A stretch of DNA of 64,000 nucleotides from Nocardia sp. BSTN01 (GTDB taxonomy: Bacteria; Actinomycetota; Actinomycetes; Mycobacteriales; Mycobacteriaceae): NCBI RefSeq assembly GCF_015354405.1, contig NZ_JADKYP010000002.1, positions 248,001 to 312,000 on the forward strand. The letters run 5' to 3'. Position 1 is the stretch's first letter, and each line of letters opens with the position of its first letter. The notes beneath the pieces were generated by a model. That model saw nothing but the letters and a program-made list of their open reading frames with translations, ran no database searches and was not told where the DNA came from. Shown piece after piece: positions 20,043 through 28,674 of this stretch. The position numbers and the translations under genes were made by a program.

Positions 20043-20048
20043 ATGCTA
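20043..20048 (-). promoter_or_regulatory. -10 box TAGCAT, leaderless start of TetR gene
   Basis: On the minus strand TAGCAT is followed by CTCGGC and then ATG 20036. Confidence 0.55.
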
Positions 20049-20106
20049 TCCGAACCGGATCCGAGGCACGTAAGAAACTGGGACTCTAACGACACTTGCA
20101 CCCGTA

Positions 20107-20121
20107 TGGCACTCAGTGTCA
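20107..20121. promoter_or_regulatory. Candidate TetR operator
   Basis: TGGCACTCAGTGTCA is a near-perfect 15-bp palindrome with one mismatch. It is embedded in a wider repeat GACACT (20091-20096) and AGTGTC (20115-20120). It lies 36 bp before the winged-helix gene and 70 bp before the divergent TetR gene. Confidence 0.55.
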
Positions 20122-20156
20122 CAATTGGCGCACCATCACGCAGTCAGGAGTCCGCC

Positions 20157-20588
20157 ATGTCCCCCGGCACCCTCGATCCGTCGGTCATCGGCCAGGCCGA
20201 AAAGCATCACAACGCGCTTCTGTACCGGGTTCTCGCCGGTACCGGCGTCGACGAGGCGCAGTGGATCACTCTCAGCCAGGCCGCGGCAGCCGGCGGCACC
20301 GTCGATCGGGAGCGGCATATCGCCACGCTCGCCGCGAAGACGACCTGGGCGCCCACTGTCGTCGCGACCGCCGCGACGCGACTCACCGAACATGATCTGA
20401 TGCGCGAAACGCCGGGCGGTGAACTGGTGGTCACCGAATCGGGTGATCGCCTCGTCGCGGACATCCGCTCGCGCACCAGCGCGGTGCTCGGGCGGGTCTA
20501 CGGTTCGGTCCCGGCAGCCGACCTCGCGGTCGCGGGGCAGGTTCTCACCATGATCACCGCCGGTTTGTCCCGCGAATTGGACAGCTGA
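20157..20588 (+). CDS. Small MarR-like winged-helix protein
   Basis: This 143-residue all-alpha/winged-helix protein resembles small MarR-type regulators: DEAQWITLSQAAAAGGTV near residue 32, then TRLTEHDLMRETPGGELVVTESG, which forms a recognition helix and beta-wing, and a C-terminal dimerisation helix. ATG 20157 is chosen because CAGGAG (20145-20150) precedes it. It is divergent from a TetR gene and probably under its control. The effector and targets are unknown; it could equally be a non-regulatory paralogue. Confidence 0.7.
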   Translation: MSPGTLDPSVIGQAEKHHNALLYRVLAGTGVDEAQWITLSQAAAAGGTVDRERHIATLAAKTTWAPTVVATAATRLTEHDLMRETPGGELVVTESGDRLVADIRSRTSAVLGRVYGSVPAADLAVAGQVLTMITAGLSRELDS

Positions 20589-20821
20589 CGACGACCACAC
20601 CCGCGGCGTGGGAACGAAATTCCCGCGCGGCGCAGATCGTCTCCGGTACCGGAACGAGATAAAGCTCGGTTTTCACTCGGCGACCGCGGGCGGCCGGCAG
20701 TATCGGCCGCCGTAATAGAACGGGCCGAAAAGTGATCGGCTCGCGCTGCGCACAATCATTGTCTCGCGTCCTCATCCGGACCAGAGTGCCTGTATCACTT
20801 TCGGTCCCGGCAGGAGGATGT

Positions 20822-21592
20822 ATGGCCGCCACCGATGAACCGCGTTCGGGCGCACGCGCCGTCGATCGTGCGATCGCGGTCCTGAACTGCTTCGACGGCG
20901 ACGACCCCGAGCTGTCGGTCAGCGAACTGGCACAGCAGACGGGTCTGCCCGTCAGCACCACGCACCGGCTGCTGCAGGCGCTCGTCCGCGGGCGGCTGCT
21001 GGAACAGGACCATGCCAACGACCGCTACCGCATCGGGCACGGGCTCGCGTCGCTGGCGCGGCCGGCGTTGACGCGACTCGGCCTCGATTCGGCGGCGCCG
21101 CACCTCTACGCGCTCGCGGCGAATATCCGCATTTCGGTCAGCCTCAGCGTGCCCGACTCGCGCGACGCGCTGACCGTCTTCCAGGCGCGGCCGCCGGTCT
21201 CGTTCTGCCCCAACCAGATTCCGCGGCCGCGACGCCCGCTGCGATCCAGCGCGGCCGGACACGCGCTGCTGGCGTTCTCCCCCGGCGACCGCCTGATCGA
21301 GACCTACGCCGGCCGGCACGAGTCCGATCCGCCGGCGTCGGCCGATCTCGACCGGGTGCGCCGCGCCGGATTCGCGGTCGAGGTGATCGACAGCGACGAA
21401 CCGATCCGGTCGGTCGCGGTGCCGATCGTCGGCCGCGGCCGGCAGGTACGCGGCGCGCTCTGCGTGCAGGCCCGGTCCGCACGCCTCGACACCGAGCTGA
21501 TGCGCTCGATCCTGCCCCCGATGCGCCATATCGCGAACCGGATCGGCCCGCTGCTGCACGCCGAACCCGACGCCGCCGACACCGCCTCGTAA
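20822..21592 (+). CDS. IclR-family transcriptional regulator
   Basis: This 256-residue protein has an N-terminal winged helix, LSVSELAQQTGLPVSTTHRL followed by LQALVRGRLLEQD (about residues 26-60), and the GAF-like IclR effector domain (RSSAAGHALLAF, VAVPIVGRGRQVRGALCV). ATG 20822 has CAGGAGG just upstream; an upstream in-frame ATG (20732) lacks one. It lies immediately before the sulfur-type leader peptide and transporter genes on the same strand and is the likely regulator of that cluster, though it may control other genes. Confidence 0.87.
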   Translation: MAATDEPRSGARAVDRAIAVLNCFDGDDPELSVSELAQQTGLPVSTTHRLLQALVRGRLLEQDHANDRYRIGHGLASLARPALTRLGLDSAAPHLYALAANIRISVSLSVPDSRDALTVFQARPPVSFCPNQIPRPRRPLRSSAAGHALLAFSPGDRLIETYAGRHESDPPASADLDRVRRAGFAVEVIDSDEPIRSVAVPIVGRGRQVRGALCVQARSARLDTELMRSILPPMRHIANRIGPLLHAEPDAADTAS

Positions 21593-21949
21593 GCCGTTCG
21601 CGCACCTCGCATTTCGGCTGCGGAATTATCCTCACGCTGATTTCCACACTGTGAAAACACCGTTGCTCACCAGCACGGACAGCCGCACCATGTGATCAAC
21701 GCAGGTTGCTGCGATCCGCATCGCCGGTCCGAGCACTTTCCGAGAAGGCACCCCGATGAACGTCTCCCGACTCTTGACGCGCCGCCGCACGGTGGATCTC
21801 ATGCGCGTCCCGCACGGGATCTGTCGCGCCTGAGTCCGGGCGCCATTGCCGTCGCCGAAAGCCCTGCCAGGCAATTCGTTTCGCCGATCTACCGGTCGCC
21901 GCGCCCGATGTGCGCGTGGCCGCAGACGCATTCAGTGAAAGAACCGATC
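21593..21949 (+). other. 5' leader region of the sulfur transporter operon
   Basis: This 357-bp stretch between the IclR gene and the substrate-binding protein encodes only the 25-residue leader peptide at 21756-21833. After its stop, ATTGCC (21845-21850) can pair with GGCAAT (21870-21875), and CGGGCGC (21837-21843) with GCGCCCG (21901-21907), so a structured RNA between leader and ssuA-like gene is possible. I see no other gene. Confidence 0.45.
21756..21833 (+). CDS. Sulfur-operon leader peptide (25 aa, Cys near C-terminus)
   Basis: A 26-codon frame starts at ATG 21756 with GAGAAGG (21742-21748) upstream and encodes a peptide beginning MNVSRLLTRRRTVDLMRV and ending with Cys-Arg-Ala. The RR-x-x-V-D-L-x-R-V core with one Cys near the end is the pattern of short actinobacterial leader peptides found upstream of sulfur-acquisition genes. 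It is thought to act as a cis-acting attenuator: ribosome stalling at the Cys codon when cysteine is scarce would raise expression downstream. The transporter start lies 117 nt after its stop. Pattern seen; mechanism inferred. Confidence 0.8.
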   Translation: MNVSRLLTRRRTVDLMRVPHGICRA

Positions 21950-23026
21950 ATGTCGTTCAGACGACCCCGGGTGGTGCGCGCCCTCGCCGCCGTCCTCGCC
22001 CTGCCCGTGCTCGCCGCACTCGCCGCGGGCTGCTCGAGTTCCGGCGCCGGTACCACCGCCGACGGTAAGACCATCCTTCGCTACCAGGGCCAAGCCGGCT
22101 CGGTCACGCCCTACGAACTGGCCGCCGACCTCGGCTATTTCTCCAAGATCGAGCTGAAGTGGGAGGGCGACACGACCAGCGGCCCGGCCAATATCCAGGC
22201 CGCCACCACCAAACAGATCGAGTTCGGCAGCGCGTTCAACGGCGCGGTCGTCAAGCTCATCGCCGGCGGCGCGCCGGTCACCTCGGTGCTCAGCTCCTAC
22301 GGCGCCGACGGACAGAGCTTCACCGGCTACTACGTCCTCGACAGTTCCGGCATCAAGACCGCCAAGGACCTGATCGGGAAGAAGGTCGGCGTCAATACGC
22401 TCGGCGCCCATCACGAATTCATCACCCGCCAGTGGTTGCACGATCAGGGTCTCACCGACGACGAGATCAAACAGGTGCAGCTCGTGGTGTTGCCGCCGGT
22501 CAATACCGAGGACGCGCTGCGCAAGGGGCAGATCGACGTGGCGGCGCTGGGCGGCCCGCTGCAGGACATCGCGCTCGCGCACGGCGCCATCCACCCGCTC
22601 TACACCGACAAGGGCCTGTTCGGCGAGTTCGACTACGGCACCTACGTTTTCCGCAACGACTACATCGCCGATCATCAGGACGCGGTGGCCGACTTCGTCC
22701 AGGGCACGGCCCGCGCGACGCGCTGGCTGCAGATCACGCCGCATGATCAGGCGGTGGCGCGGCTTGCCGACATCATCCACAAGCGCGGCCGCAACGAGAA
22801 CACCAAACTGCTCGACTCCTACAAGTCGTCCGGCATTCCGGTGCCCGGCGCGGTGATCCAGGAGCGAGAACTGCAGATCTGGATCGACTGGCTGGTCCGC
22901 AACGGTGAGCTGCCGGCCGGGAAGTTCGCGGCCAAGGATCTGTACACCAACAAGTTCAACCCCTACGCCAACGGCAAATATCCCGCCGAGAGCGGGCCGA
23001 CCGGAGAGGTGGTGGCCGCCAAATGA
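21950..23026 (+). CDS. ABC transporter substrate-binding lipoprotein (sulfonate/nitrate/taurine type)
   Basis: This 358-residue protein starts with a basic n-region and hydrophobic core ending in the lipobox ALAAGC, so it is a membrane-anchored lipoprotein. The mature part has the SsuA/TauA-like NMT1 fold: a YELAADLGYF block, IKTAKDLIGKKVGVNTLGAH, and ALRKGQIDVAALGGP. It binds a substrate outside the membrane and passes it to the permease. ATG 21950 is taken because the signal peptide begins there. It overlaps the ATPase gene by ATGA. The leader peptide and monooxygenase point to an organosulfur ligand. Confidence 0.88.
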   Translation: MSFRRPRVVRALAAVLALPVLAALAAGCSSSGAGTTADGKTILRYQGQAGSVTPYELAADLGYFSKIELKWEGDTTSGPANIQAATTKQIEFGSAFNGAVVKLIAGGAPVTSVLSSYGADGQSFTGYYVLDSSGIKTAKDLIGKKVGVNTLGAHHEFITRQWLHDQGLTDDEIKQVQLVVLPPVNTEDALRKGQIDVAALGGPLQDIALAHGAIHPLYTDKGLFGEFDYGTYVFRNDYIADHQDAVADFVQGTARATRWLQITPHDQAVARLADIIHKRGRNENTKLLDSYKSSGIPVPGAVIQERELQIWIDWLVRNGELPAGKFAAKDLYTNKFNPYANGKYPAESGPTGEVVAAK

Positions 23027-23856
23027 GCGTCACGGCAATCAAACTCGCGCTCGACGGGGTGCGTAAGGAATTTCCCGCGCGAGGCGCCGGAACTCCGTTC
23101 ACCGCACTGGAGAACATCACCGTGGACGTGCGCGACGGTGAATTCCTCGTCCTGGTCGGACCCAGCGGTTCGGGTAAGTCGACCCTGCTGGACCTGCTGG
23201 GCGGGCTGACCCGGCCGACCCACGGCCGGATCCTGCTCGACGGCCGGCCGGTCACCGGCCCCGGACTCGACCGCGGGATCGTCTTCCAGCAGTACGCGCT
23301 GCTGCCGTGGCGCACCGCGCGCGGCAATATCGAATTCGGCTTGGAGGCCAAGCGCATCCGCCGCCGCGAGCGCCGCCGGATCGCCGACGAATATCTGGAG
23401 CTGGTCGGCCTCACCGGCTTCGGCGACCGCTACCCGCACGAGTTGTCCGGCGGCATGAAACAGCGCGTGGCCATCGCGCGCAGCCTCGCCTTCGATCCCG
23501 AGGTGCTGCTGATGGACGAGCCGTTCGCCGCGCTCGACGCCCAGACCCGCGAATCGCTGCAGGACGAACTGCTGCGCATCTGGCGCACCACCGGCAAGAC
23601 CATCCTGTTCATCACCCACGACATCAACGAAGCCGTCTATCTGGGACCGCGGGTGGCCGTGCTCACCTCACGGCCGGGACGGGTCAAGGCCGTGGTCGAT
23701 ATCGATCTCGACCGCCACACCGACCCGGACGCCGACATCCGCTCCAGCGAACACTTCAGCGAAGTCCGGCATCGGATCTGGTCGCTGCTGCACGACGAGG
23801 TGGCCCGCGCACAGGGTCTCGAGCAGGCCGACCTCGCGGCCACCGACAGGAGGTAA
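23023..23856 (+). CDS. ABC transporter ATP-binding protein (SsuB-like)
   Basis: This 277-residue ATPase has all nucleotide-binding motifs: GPSGSGKSTLL (Walker A, about residue 46), the Q-loop IVFQQYALLPW, the signature LSGGMKQRVAIARSL, Walker B EVLLMDEPFAALD and the H-loop ILFITHDINEA. The HTDPDAD region is typical of sulfonate/nitrate/taurine importers. It energises uptake with the permease that follows. It starts inside the substrate-binding protein gene (ATGA overlap). Confidence 0.93.
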   Translation: MSVTAIKLALDGVRKEFPARGAGTPFTALENITVDVRDGEFLVLVGPSGSGKSTLLDLLGGLTRPTHGRILLDGRPVTGPGLDRGIVFQQYALLPWRTARGNIEFGLEAKRIRRRERRRIADEYLELVGLTGFGDRYPHELSGGMKQRVAIARSLAFDPEVLLMDEPFAALDAQTRESLQDELLRIWRTTGKTILFITHDINEAVYLGPRVAVLTSRPGRVKAVVDIDLDRHTDPDADIRSSEHFSEVRHRIWSLLHDEVARAQGLEQADLAATDRR

Positions 23857-23860
23857 CACC

Positions 23861-24757
23861 ATGTCCACCACATTGCCCGCCACCGCCGAACCCGTGCTGG
23901 TGTCGAAGAAGTCCTCCGTCTCGGCCGGGAGTGCGGTCGAGGCGCCCGCTCGCTCCACCCCCGGCACGGGGCGGCAACTGGCCGCCCTGGCCGGCCGCTG
24001 GGGCTGGCGGCTGTTCAAGCCCGTCCTGGTCATCGGCCTGTTTCTGGCCTTCTGGGAGCTCGCGCCCCGCTTCGGCCTGGTCGATCAGATCTTCCTGCCG
24101 CCGTTCTCCACCGTCGTGCAGCGCGGAGACGAGCTGATCCGCAACGGCCAGCTCTGGGACAACACCTCCGCCAGTCTGGGCCGATCCCTGGTCGGCTTCG
24201 CTATCGCGGTGGCGTGCGCCGTTCCGGCCGGTGTCGCCATCGCGTGGTACAAGCCGGTGGCCGACTTCGTGAACCCGCTGCTCGAACTGTTCCGCAACAC
24301 CGCGGCGCTGGCACTGTTGCCGGTGTTCATTCTGATCCTCGGCATCGGCGAGACCTCCAAGGTCGCGATCGTGGTCTACGCGGGGTTCTTCCCGATCCTG
24401 CTGAACACCATCAGCGGCGTTCGATCGGTCGACCCGCTGCTGATCAAATCCGCTGTGTCACTGGGTTTTTCGCCGCTGCGGCTGTTCCAGAAGGTGATCC
24501 TGCCCGCCGCCGTGCCGACGATCTTCACCGGCATCCGGATGGCGGCCTCGGCCTCCATCCTGGTCCTCATCGCCACCGAGATGTCCGGTGCCCGAGCGGG
24601 ACTCGGCTACCTCATCACCGCCGCCCAGCAGAATTTCCAGATCCCCGATATGTATGTCGGGATCGTCGCCATCGCGATCGTCGGCCTGGTCTACAACGCC
24701 GTACTCGTCGCGATCGAACGCCGCCTCACCCGCTGGCGCCCGCAATCCGATCGCTGA
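23861..24757 (+). CDS. ABC transporter permease (SsuC-like)
   Basis: This 298-residue inner-membrane protein has about six transmembrane helices after a roughly 45-residue polar N-terminus (LFKPVLVIGLFLAFWELAP is the first) and the EAA-like coupling loop SAVSLGFSPLRLFQKVILPA, which contacts the ATPase. The overall shape is the SsuC/TauC permease family. ATG 23861 has CAGGAGG 12 bases upstream and follows the ATPase stop by 4 bp. It completes a one-of-each importer (binding protein, ATPase, permease homodimer). Confidence 0.92.
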   Translation: MSTTLPATAEPVLVSKKSSVSAGSAVEAPARSTPGTGRQLAALAGRWGWRLFKPVLVIGLFLAFWELAPRFGLVDQIFLPPFSTVVQRGDELIRNGQLWDNTSASLGRSLVGFAIAVACAVPAGVAIAWYKPVADFVNPLLELFRNTAALALLPVFILILGIGETSKVAIVVYAGFFPILLNTISGVRSVDPLLIKSAVSLGFSPLRLFQKVILPAAVPTIFTGIRMAASASILVLIATEMSGARAGLGYLITAAQQNFQIPDMYVGIVAIAIVGLVYNAVLVAIERRLTRWRPQSDR

Positions 24758-24787
24758 AGCACTACACCGAAGGGACGACGACGCTAG

Positions 24788-26131
24788 ATGTCGCCATCAC
24801 CGAAAACCTTTCATCTCAACGCCTTTCTGATGGGCGTCGGTCATCACGAGGCCGCCTGGCGTCATCCGCGCACCGAGGAACGGCGCGTGCTGGACGTGAA
24901 GCATTTCCAGGAATTGGGCCGCATCGCCGAGCGCGGCAAACTGGATTCGGTCTTCTTCGCCGACGGGCTGGCGGTGGGTCCGCGCATTCAGCGCAATACG
25001 CTCGCGGTGTTCGAACCGGTGACATTGCTGTCGGCCATCGCCGCGGCGACCGAACATATCGGTCTCATCGCGACGGCCTCGACGACCTATAACGAACCGT
25101 TCAATCTGGCCCGCAAATTCGCCTCGCTCGACCACATCAGCGGCGGGCGTGCCGGATGGAACATCGTCACGTCCGGCAGCGTCGACGAGGCCTACAATTT
25201 CGGCTACGACGCGATTCCCGAACACGCTCGCCGATATGAGCGCGCCACCGAATTCGTCGATGTCGCATTGCAATTGTGGGACAGCTGGGAGTCCTCGGCC
25301 ATCGTGCTCGACCCCGAGGCCGGTGTTTTCGCCGACCCGGACAAGGTGCACACCATCGACTACGACAGCGACCGGTTCCGGGTTCGCGGACCGTTGAACT
25401 CCCCGCGCGGACCGCAGGGCCGGCCACTGCTCGTGCAGGCCGGATCCTCCGAGAGCGGAAAGGAATTCGCCGCGCGCTACGCCGAGGCGGTGTTCACCGC
25501 GCAGCGCACCCTGGAAGAGGGGCAGCGCTTCTATCGCGATCTGAAATCACGGCTGCCGAAGTACGGCCGCGGCGCCGACGAGCTGAAGGTGCTTCCCGGT
25601 CTGGTGCCCTACATCGCCGATACGCCCGCCGAAGCGCTGGCACTGGAGCAGGAGTTCACCGATCTCATCTCCCCCGACTACGCGTTGCGCCAGCTGTCCA
25701 CGCAACTGGGCATCGATTTGACCGACCATCCGCTGGACGCGCCACTGCCGCCGCTGCCGGTGGAAAGCGAGATCGAGGGCAACAAGTCCCGGTTCACGCT
25801 GGTCAAGGAATTGGCCACGGAGGAGCAGCTGACCGTGCGGCAGCTGATCGGCAAACTCGGCGGCGGGCGCGGGCATCGCAGCTTCGCCGGCACGCCGGAG
25901 CAGATCGCCGACGAACTGCAGACCTGGTTCGAGGCGGGCGCGGCGGACGGATTCAACATCATGCCGCCGTATCTGCCCGGCGGACTCACCGACTTCGTCG
26001 ACCGCGTGGTGCCGATCCTGCAGGAACGCGGCCTGTTCCGCACCGAATACACCGCCGGCACCCTGCGCGGGCACTACGGACTCGCGCCGGTGGAGAGCCG
26101 GTTCGCGGCCGAAGCCGCGATCAGCGCCTGA
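24788..26131 (+). CDS. Flavin-dependent monooxygenase, NtaA/SnaA/DszA family
   Basis: This 447-residue protein belongs to the bacterial-luciferase-like superfamily: LNAFLMGVGHHEAAWRHP at the N-terminus, RIAERGKLDSVFFADGLAV, ATASTTYNEPFNLARKFASL, DHISGGRAGWNIVTSGS, and LVQAGSSESGKEFAARYAEA. The family uses reduced FMN from a separate reductase to oxidise substrates such as nitrilotriacetate, dimethyl sulfone or dibenzothiophene sulfone. Placed after an SsuABC-like importer and a Cys leader peptide, it most likely releases sulfite or sulfate from an organosulfur compound. No flavin reductase gene is adjacent. Confidence 0.88.
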   Translation: MSPSPKTFHLNAFLMGVGHHEAAWRHPRTEERRVLDVKHFQELGRIAERGKLDSVFFADGLAVGPRIQRNTLAVFEPVTLLSAIAAATEHIGLIATASTTYNEPFNLARKFASLDHISGGRAGWNIVTSGSVDEAYNFGYDAIPEHARRYERATEFVDVALQLWDSWESSAIVLDPEAGVFADPDKVHTIDYDSDRFRVRGPLNSPRGPQGRPLLVQAGSSESGKEFAARYAEAVFTAQRTLEEGQRFYRDLKSRLPKYGRGADELKVLPGLVPYIADTPAEALALEQEFTDLISPDYALRQLSTQLGIDLTDHPLDAPLPPLPVESEIEGNKSRFTLVKELATEEQLTVRQLIGKLGGGRGHRSFAGTPEQIADELQTWFEAGAADGFNIMPPYLPGGLTDFVDRVVPILQERGLFRTEYTAGTLRGHYGLAPVESRFAAEAAISA

Positions 26132-26148
26132 CCGGCGGATACAACGCG

Positions 26149-26183
26149 ACAGGCCCCTTCCGGTAGATCCGGGAGGGGCCTGT
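26149..26183. terminator. Strong bidirectional intrinsic terminator
   Basis: ACAGGCCCCTTCCGG (26149-26163) and CCGGGAGGGGCCTGT (26169-26183) form a 15-bp stem with one mismatch and a 5-base loop between the convergent monooxygenase and rpf genes. It should end transcription from both sides. Confidence 0.88.
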
Positions 26184-26225
26184 CTGCACGCTGTGTATGC
26201 GGTCGAACCGCGGGGCGGCGAACCC

Positions 26226-26958
<733 letters not shown>

Positions 26959-28674
26959 CTAACGCTCGGATACGGTGACGGGCCACCGGTCCACTGTCCG
27001 CAGTGGCGTGATCTGCGCATTCGCCAGCGCAACCGCGACACGCCGACGGTAGCGGGCCGCCAGGGCGGGGGTCCGGCCGACGCCGCCCGGATGACACTCC
27101 TCGGCGAAGGCCAGCCAGCCCGACGCCTGGCGCAGGACCTCCCCGGTGCTCAGCGGCCCGGCGAGCAGCAGACCACCGTATTCGGGCGTCACCGCCACCG
27201 CACTGCCCAGATGCTGCAGGCACCGGCAGATTCCCAGTTCGTGACCCAGATCGCGGTACCGGGTCAGCGCCAGCAGCCACCAGCGCATCGCGCGCCGGGG
27301 CTCACCGCGCATCCACCACAGCAGCCCCAGCGTTTCGAAGGTGTGCGCCCGGCCGGACGGATTGCGCCCACCGCGGGTCAGGGTTTCGGCCAGCTCGAGA
27401 CGGTCACGGGCGGCATCCAGGCGGCCTTCGTGCATATGTGCGATGGCGAGGTCGTTCAGCGCGCAGACCTCGGCGGCGATATCGCGACGCGGCAGCAACC
27501 ACCAGGCGCGCTCGAACCCGGCCACGATGTCGGGCAGGGGGTACTCCCCGCCCGGCAAGCGGTCGAAATCCCGCATCGCCTCGGCATGCGCGCGCCGGGC
27601 GTCCAGGCCCGTGCTCCGGCGTGGACGGCTGCGGCGCCGCTTCCGGAGCGGGCGCGGCCATCGACGGCGTGTCGCGGTGTCGAGCCGCACATCGCAGCGG
27701 ATCGATGCCAGTTCACGGATCTGCGGATGCGCCGGGCCGCTCAACGCCAGCATCGCCCGCGCCGCGGGCCCTTCGGCCGGCGCCCCGATCCGCGCGTACC
27801 AGAGGTCGAGTGCATCGGCGATCCGGGCGAGGGCCGGGATGTCGAGTTCGACGCCGTGATCGCAGTCGGCGCATTCGCGCACCAGCTCGGCCAGCCGGTC
27901 CGCCGTTCCCGTGAACCACCGGTGTGCGCCGGCGCCGAGCCGATCCGAATCCAGGGCCACCGCCCACCGCGTCGCCCGGTCGGAGTAGTGCCGGATCAGC
28001 GCCGGCCACGAAGCCCGCCACTGCGGTGAACGACGGACGACGGCACGGTCCGCCGGCGTGGTGGTCTTCGCCACGGCGAATCGGTCGTGTCCGTCGTGGA
28101 CGATCACACCGTGGGCGGCGAGCCGGATCAGGACCTCGCCGGTGGAACGCTGAACCACCGCCTGCTCCCCCGGCAGGACGGTCGCGCTGTCGAGCATCGC
28201 GGTCACGGTGTCGTAGAGCGCCGCGGCCTCGTAGTCGGTGAACGGCAGTGCCCGCAGGACCGCGGCGACGGCCGCATCGGTGGCGTCCAGCGACCGCGTC
28301 CGGGCCGGTGCGAGCGCGGGCAGCGCCGCGACGGTCCGCTCGACCACGGGCGGCGGCTGCACCAGGTCGGCGGTGAGATCCAGTTCCCGCCGCACACGCG
28401 CGCCCTCGCGCATATCCATGGTCTTGCGCCACAGTACGTACAGCGCGGCGGCCGCCACCACCGCGACCGCCACCCAGCGCAGCACCCCCGCCAGTGAGTT
28501 CAGCACCCGGCTCTGCCCGACCGAACCCTCCAGCAGTTTCGCCACCACCTCGAGCAGCAGCGACGACGACATCACCCACGCCGCGCCCAGAAACCCTTGC
28601 CAGACAGAGGATTTCGGGGTCGCGATGAGCTGCGACGCGATGTCGTGCTCGGGCCGGTGCGAGGGGCCGCTCAT
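26959..28674 (-). CDS. Membrane-anchored helical-repeat (TPR-like) protein
   Basis: This 571-residue protein has two N-terminal hydrophobic segments (FLGAAWVMSSSLLLEVVAKLL and LRWVAVAVVAAAALYVLW), then a large soluble domain. Residues about 385-500 contain TPR-like helical pairs (ICRCLQHLGSAVAV, AHTFETLGLLWWMRGEPRRA). A basic stretch (RRRWPRPLRKRRRSRPRR) sits near residue 340. There is no enzymatic motif I recognise. Its ATG overlaps the stop of the upstream fused ABC permease (ATGA), so it is the last gene of that operon and may regulate or scaffold the transporter. Confidence 0.7.
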   Translation of the reverse strand: MSGPSHRPEHDIASQLIATPKSSVWQGFLGAAWVMSSSLLLEVVAKLLEGSVGQSRVLNSLAGVLRWVAVAVVAAAALYVLWRKTMDMREGARVRRELDLTADLVQPPPVVERTVAALPALAPARTRSLDATDAAVAAVLRALPFTDYEAAALYDTVTAMLDSATVLPGEQAVVQRSTGEVLIRLAAHGVIVHDGHDRFAVAKTTTPADRAVVRRSPQWRASWPALIRHYSDRATRWAVALDSDRLGAGAHRWFTGTADRLAELVRECADCDHGVELDIPALARIADALDLWYARIGAPAEGPAARAMLALSGPAHPQIRELASIRCDVRLDTATRRRWPRPLRKRRRSRPRRSTGLDARRAHAEAMRDFDRLPGGEYPLPDIVAGFERAWWLLPRRDIAAEVCALNDLAIAHMHEGRLDAARDRLELAETLTRGGRNPSGRAHTFETLGLLWWMRGEPRRAMRWWLLALTRYRDLGHELGICRCLQHLGSAVAVTPEYGGLLLAGPLSTGEVLRQASGWLAFAEECHPGGVGRTPALAARYRRRVAVALANAQITPLRTVDRWPVTVSER

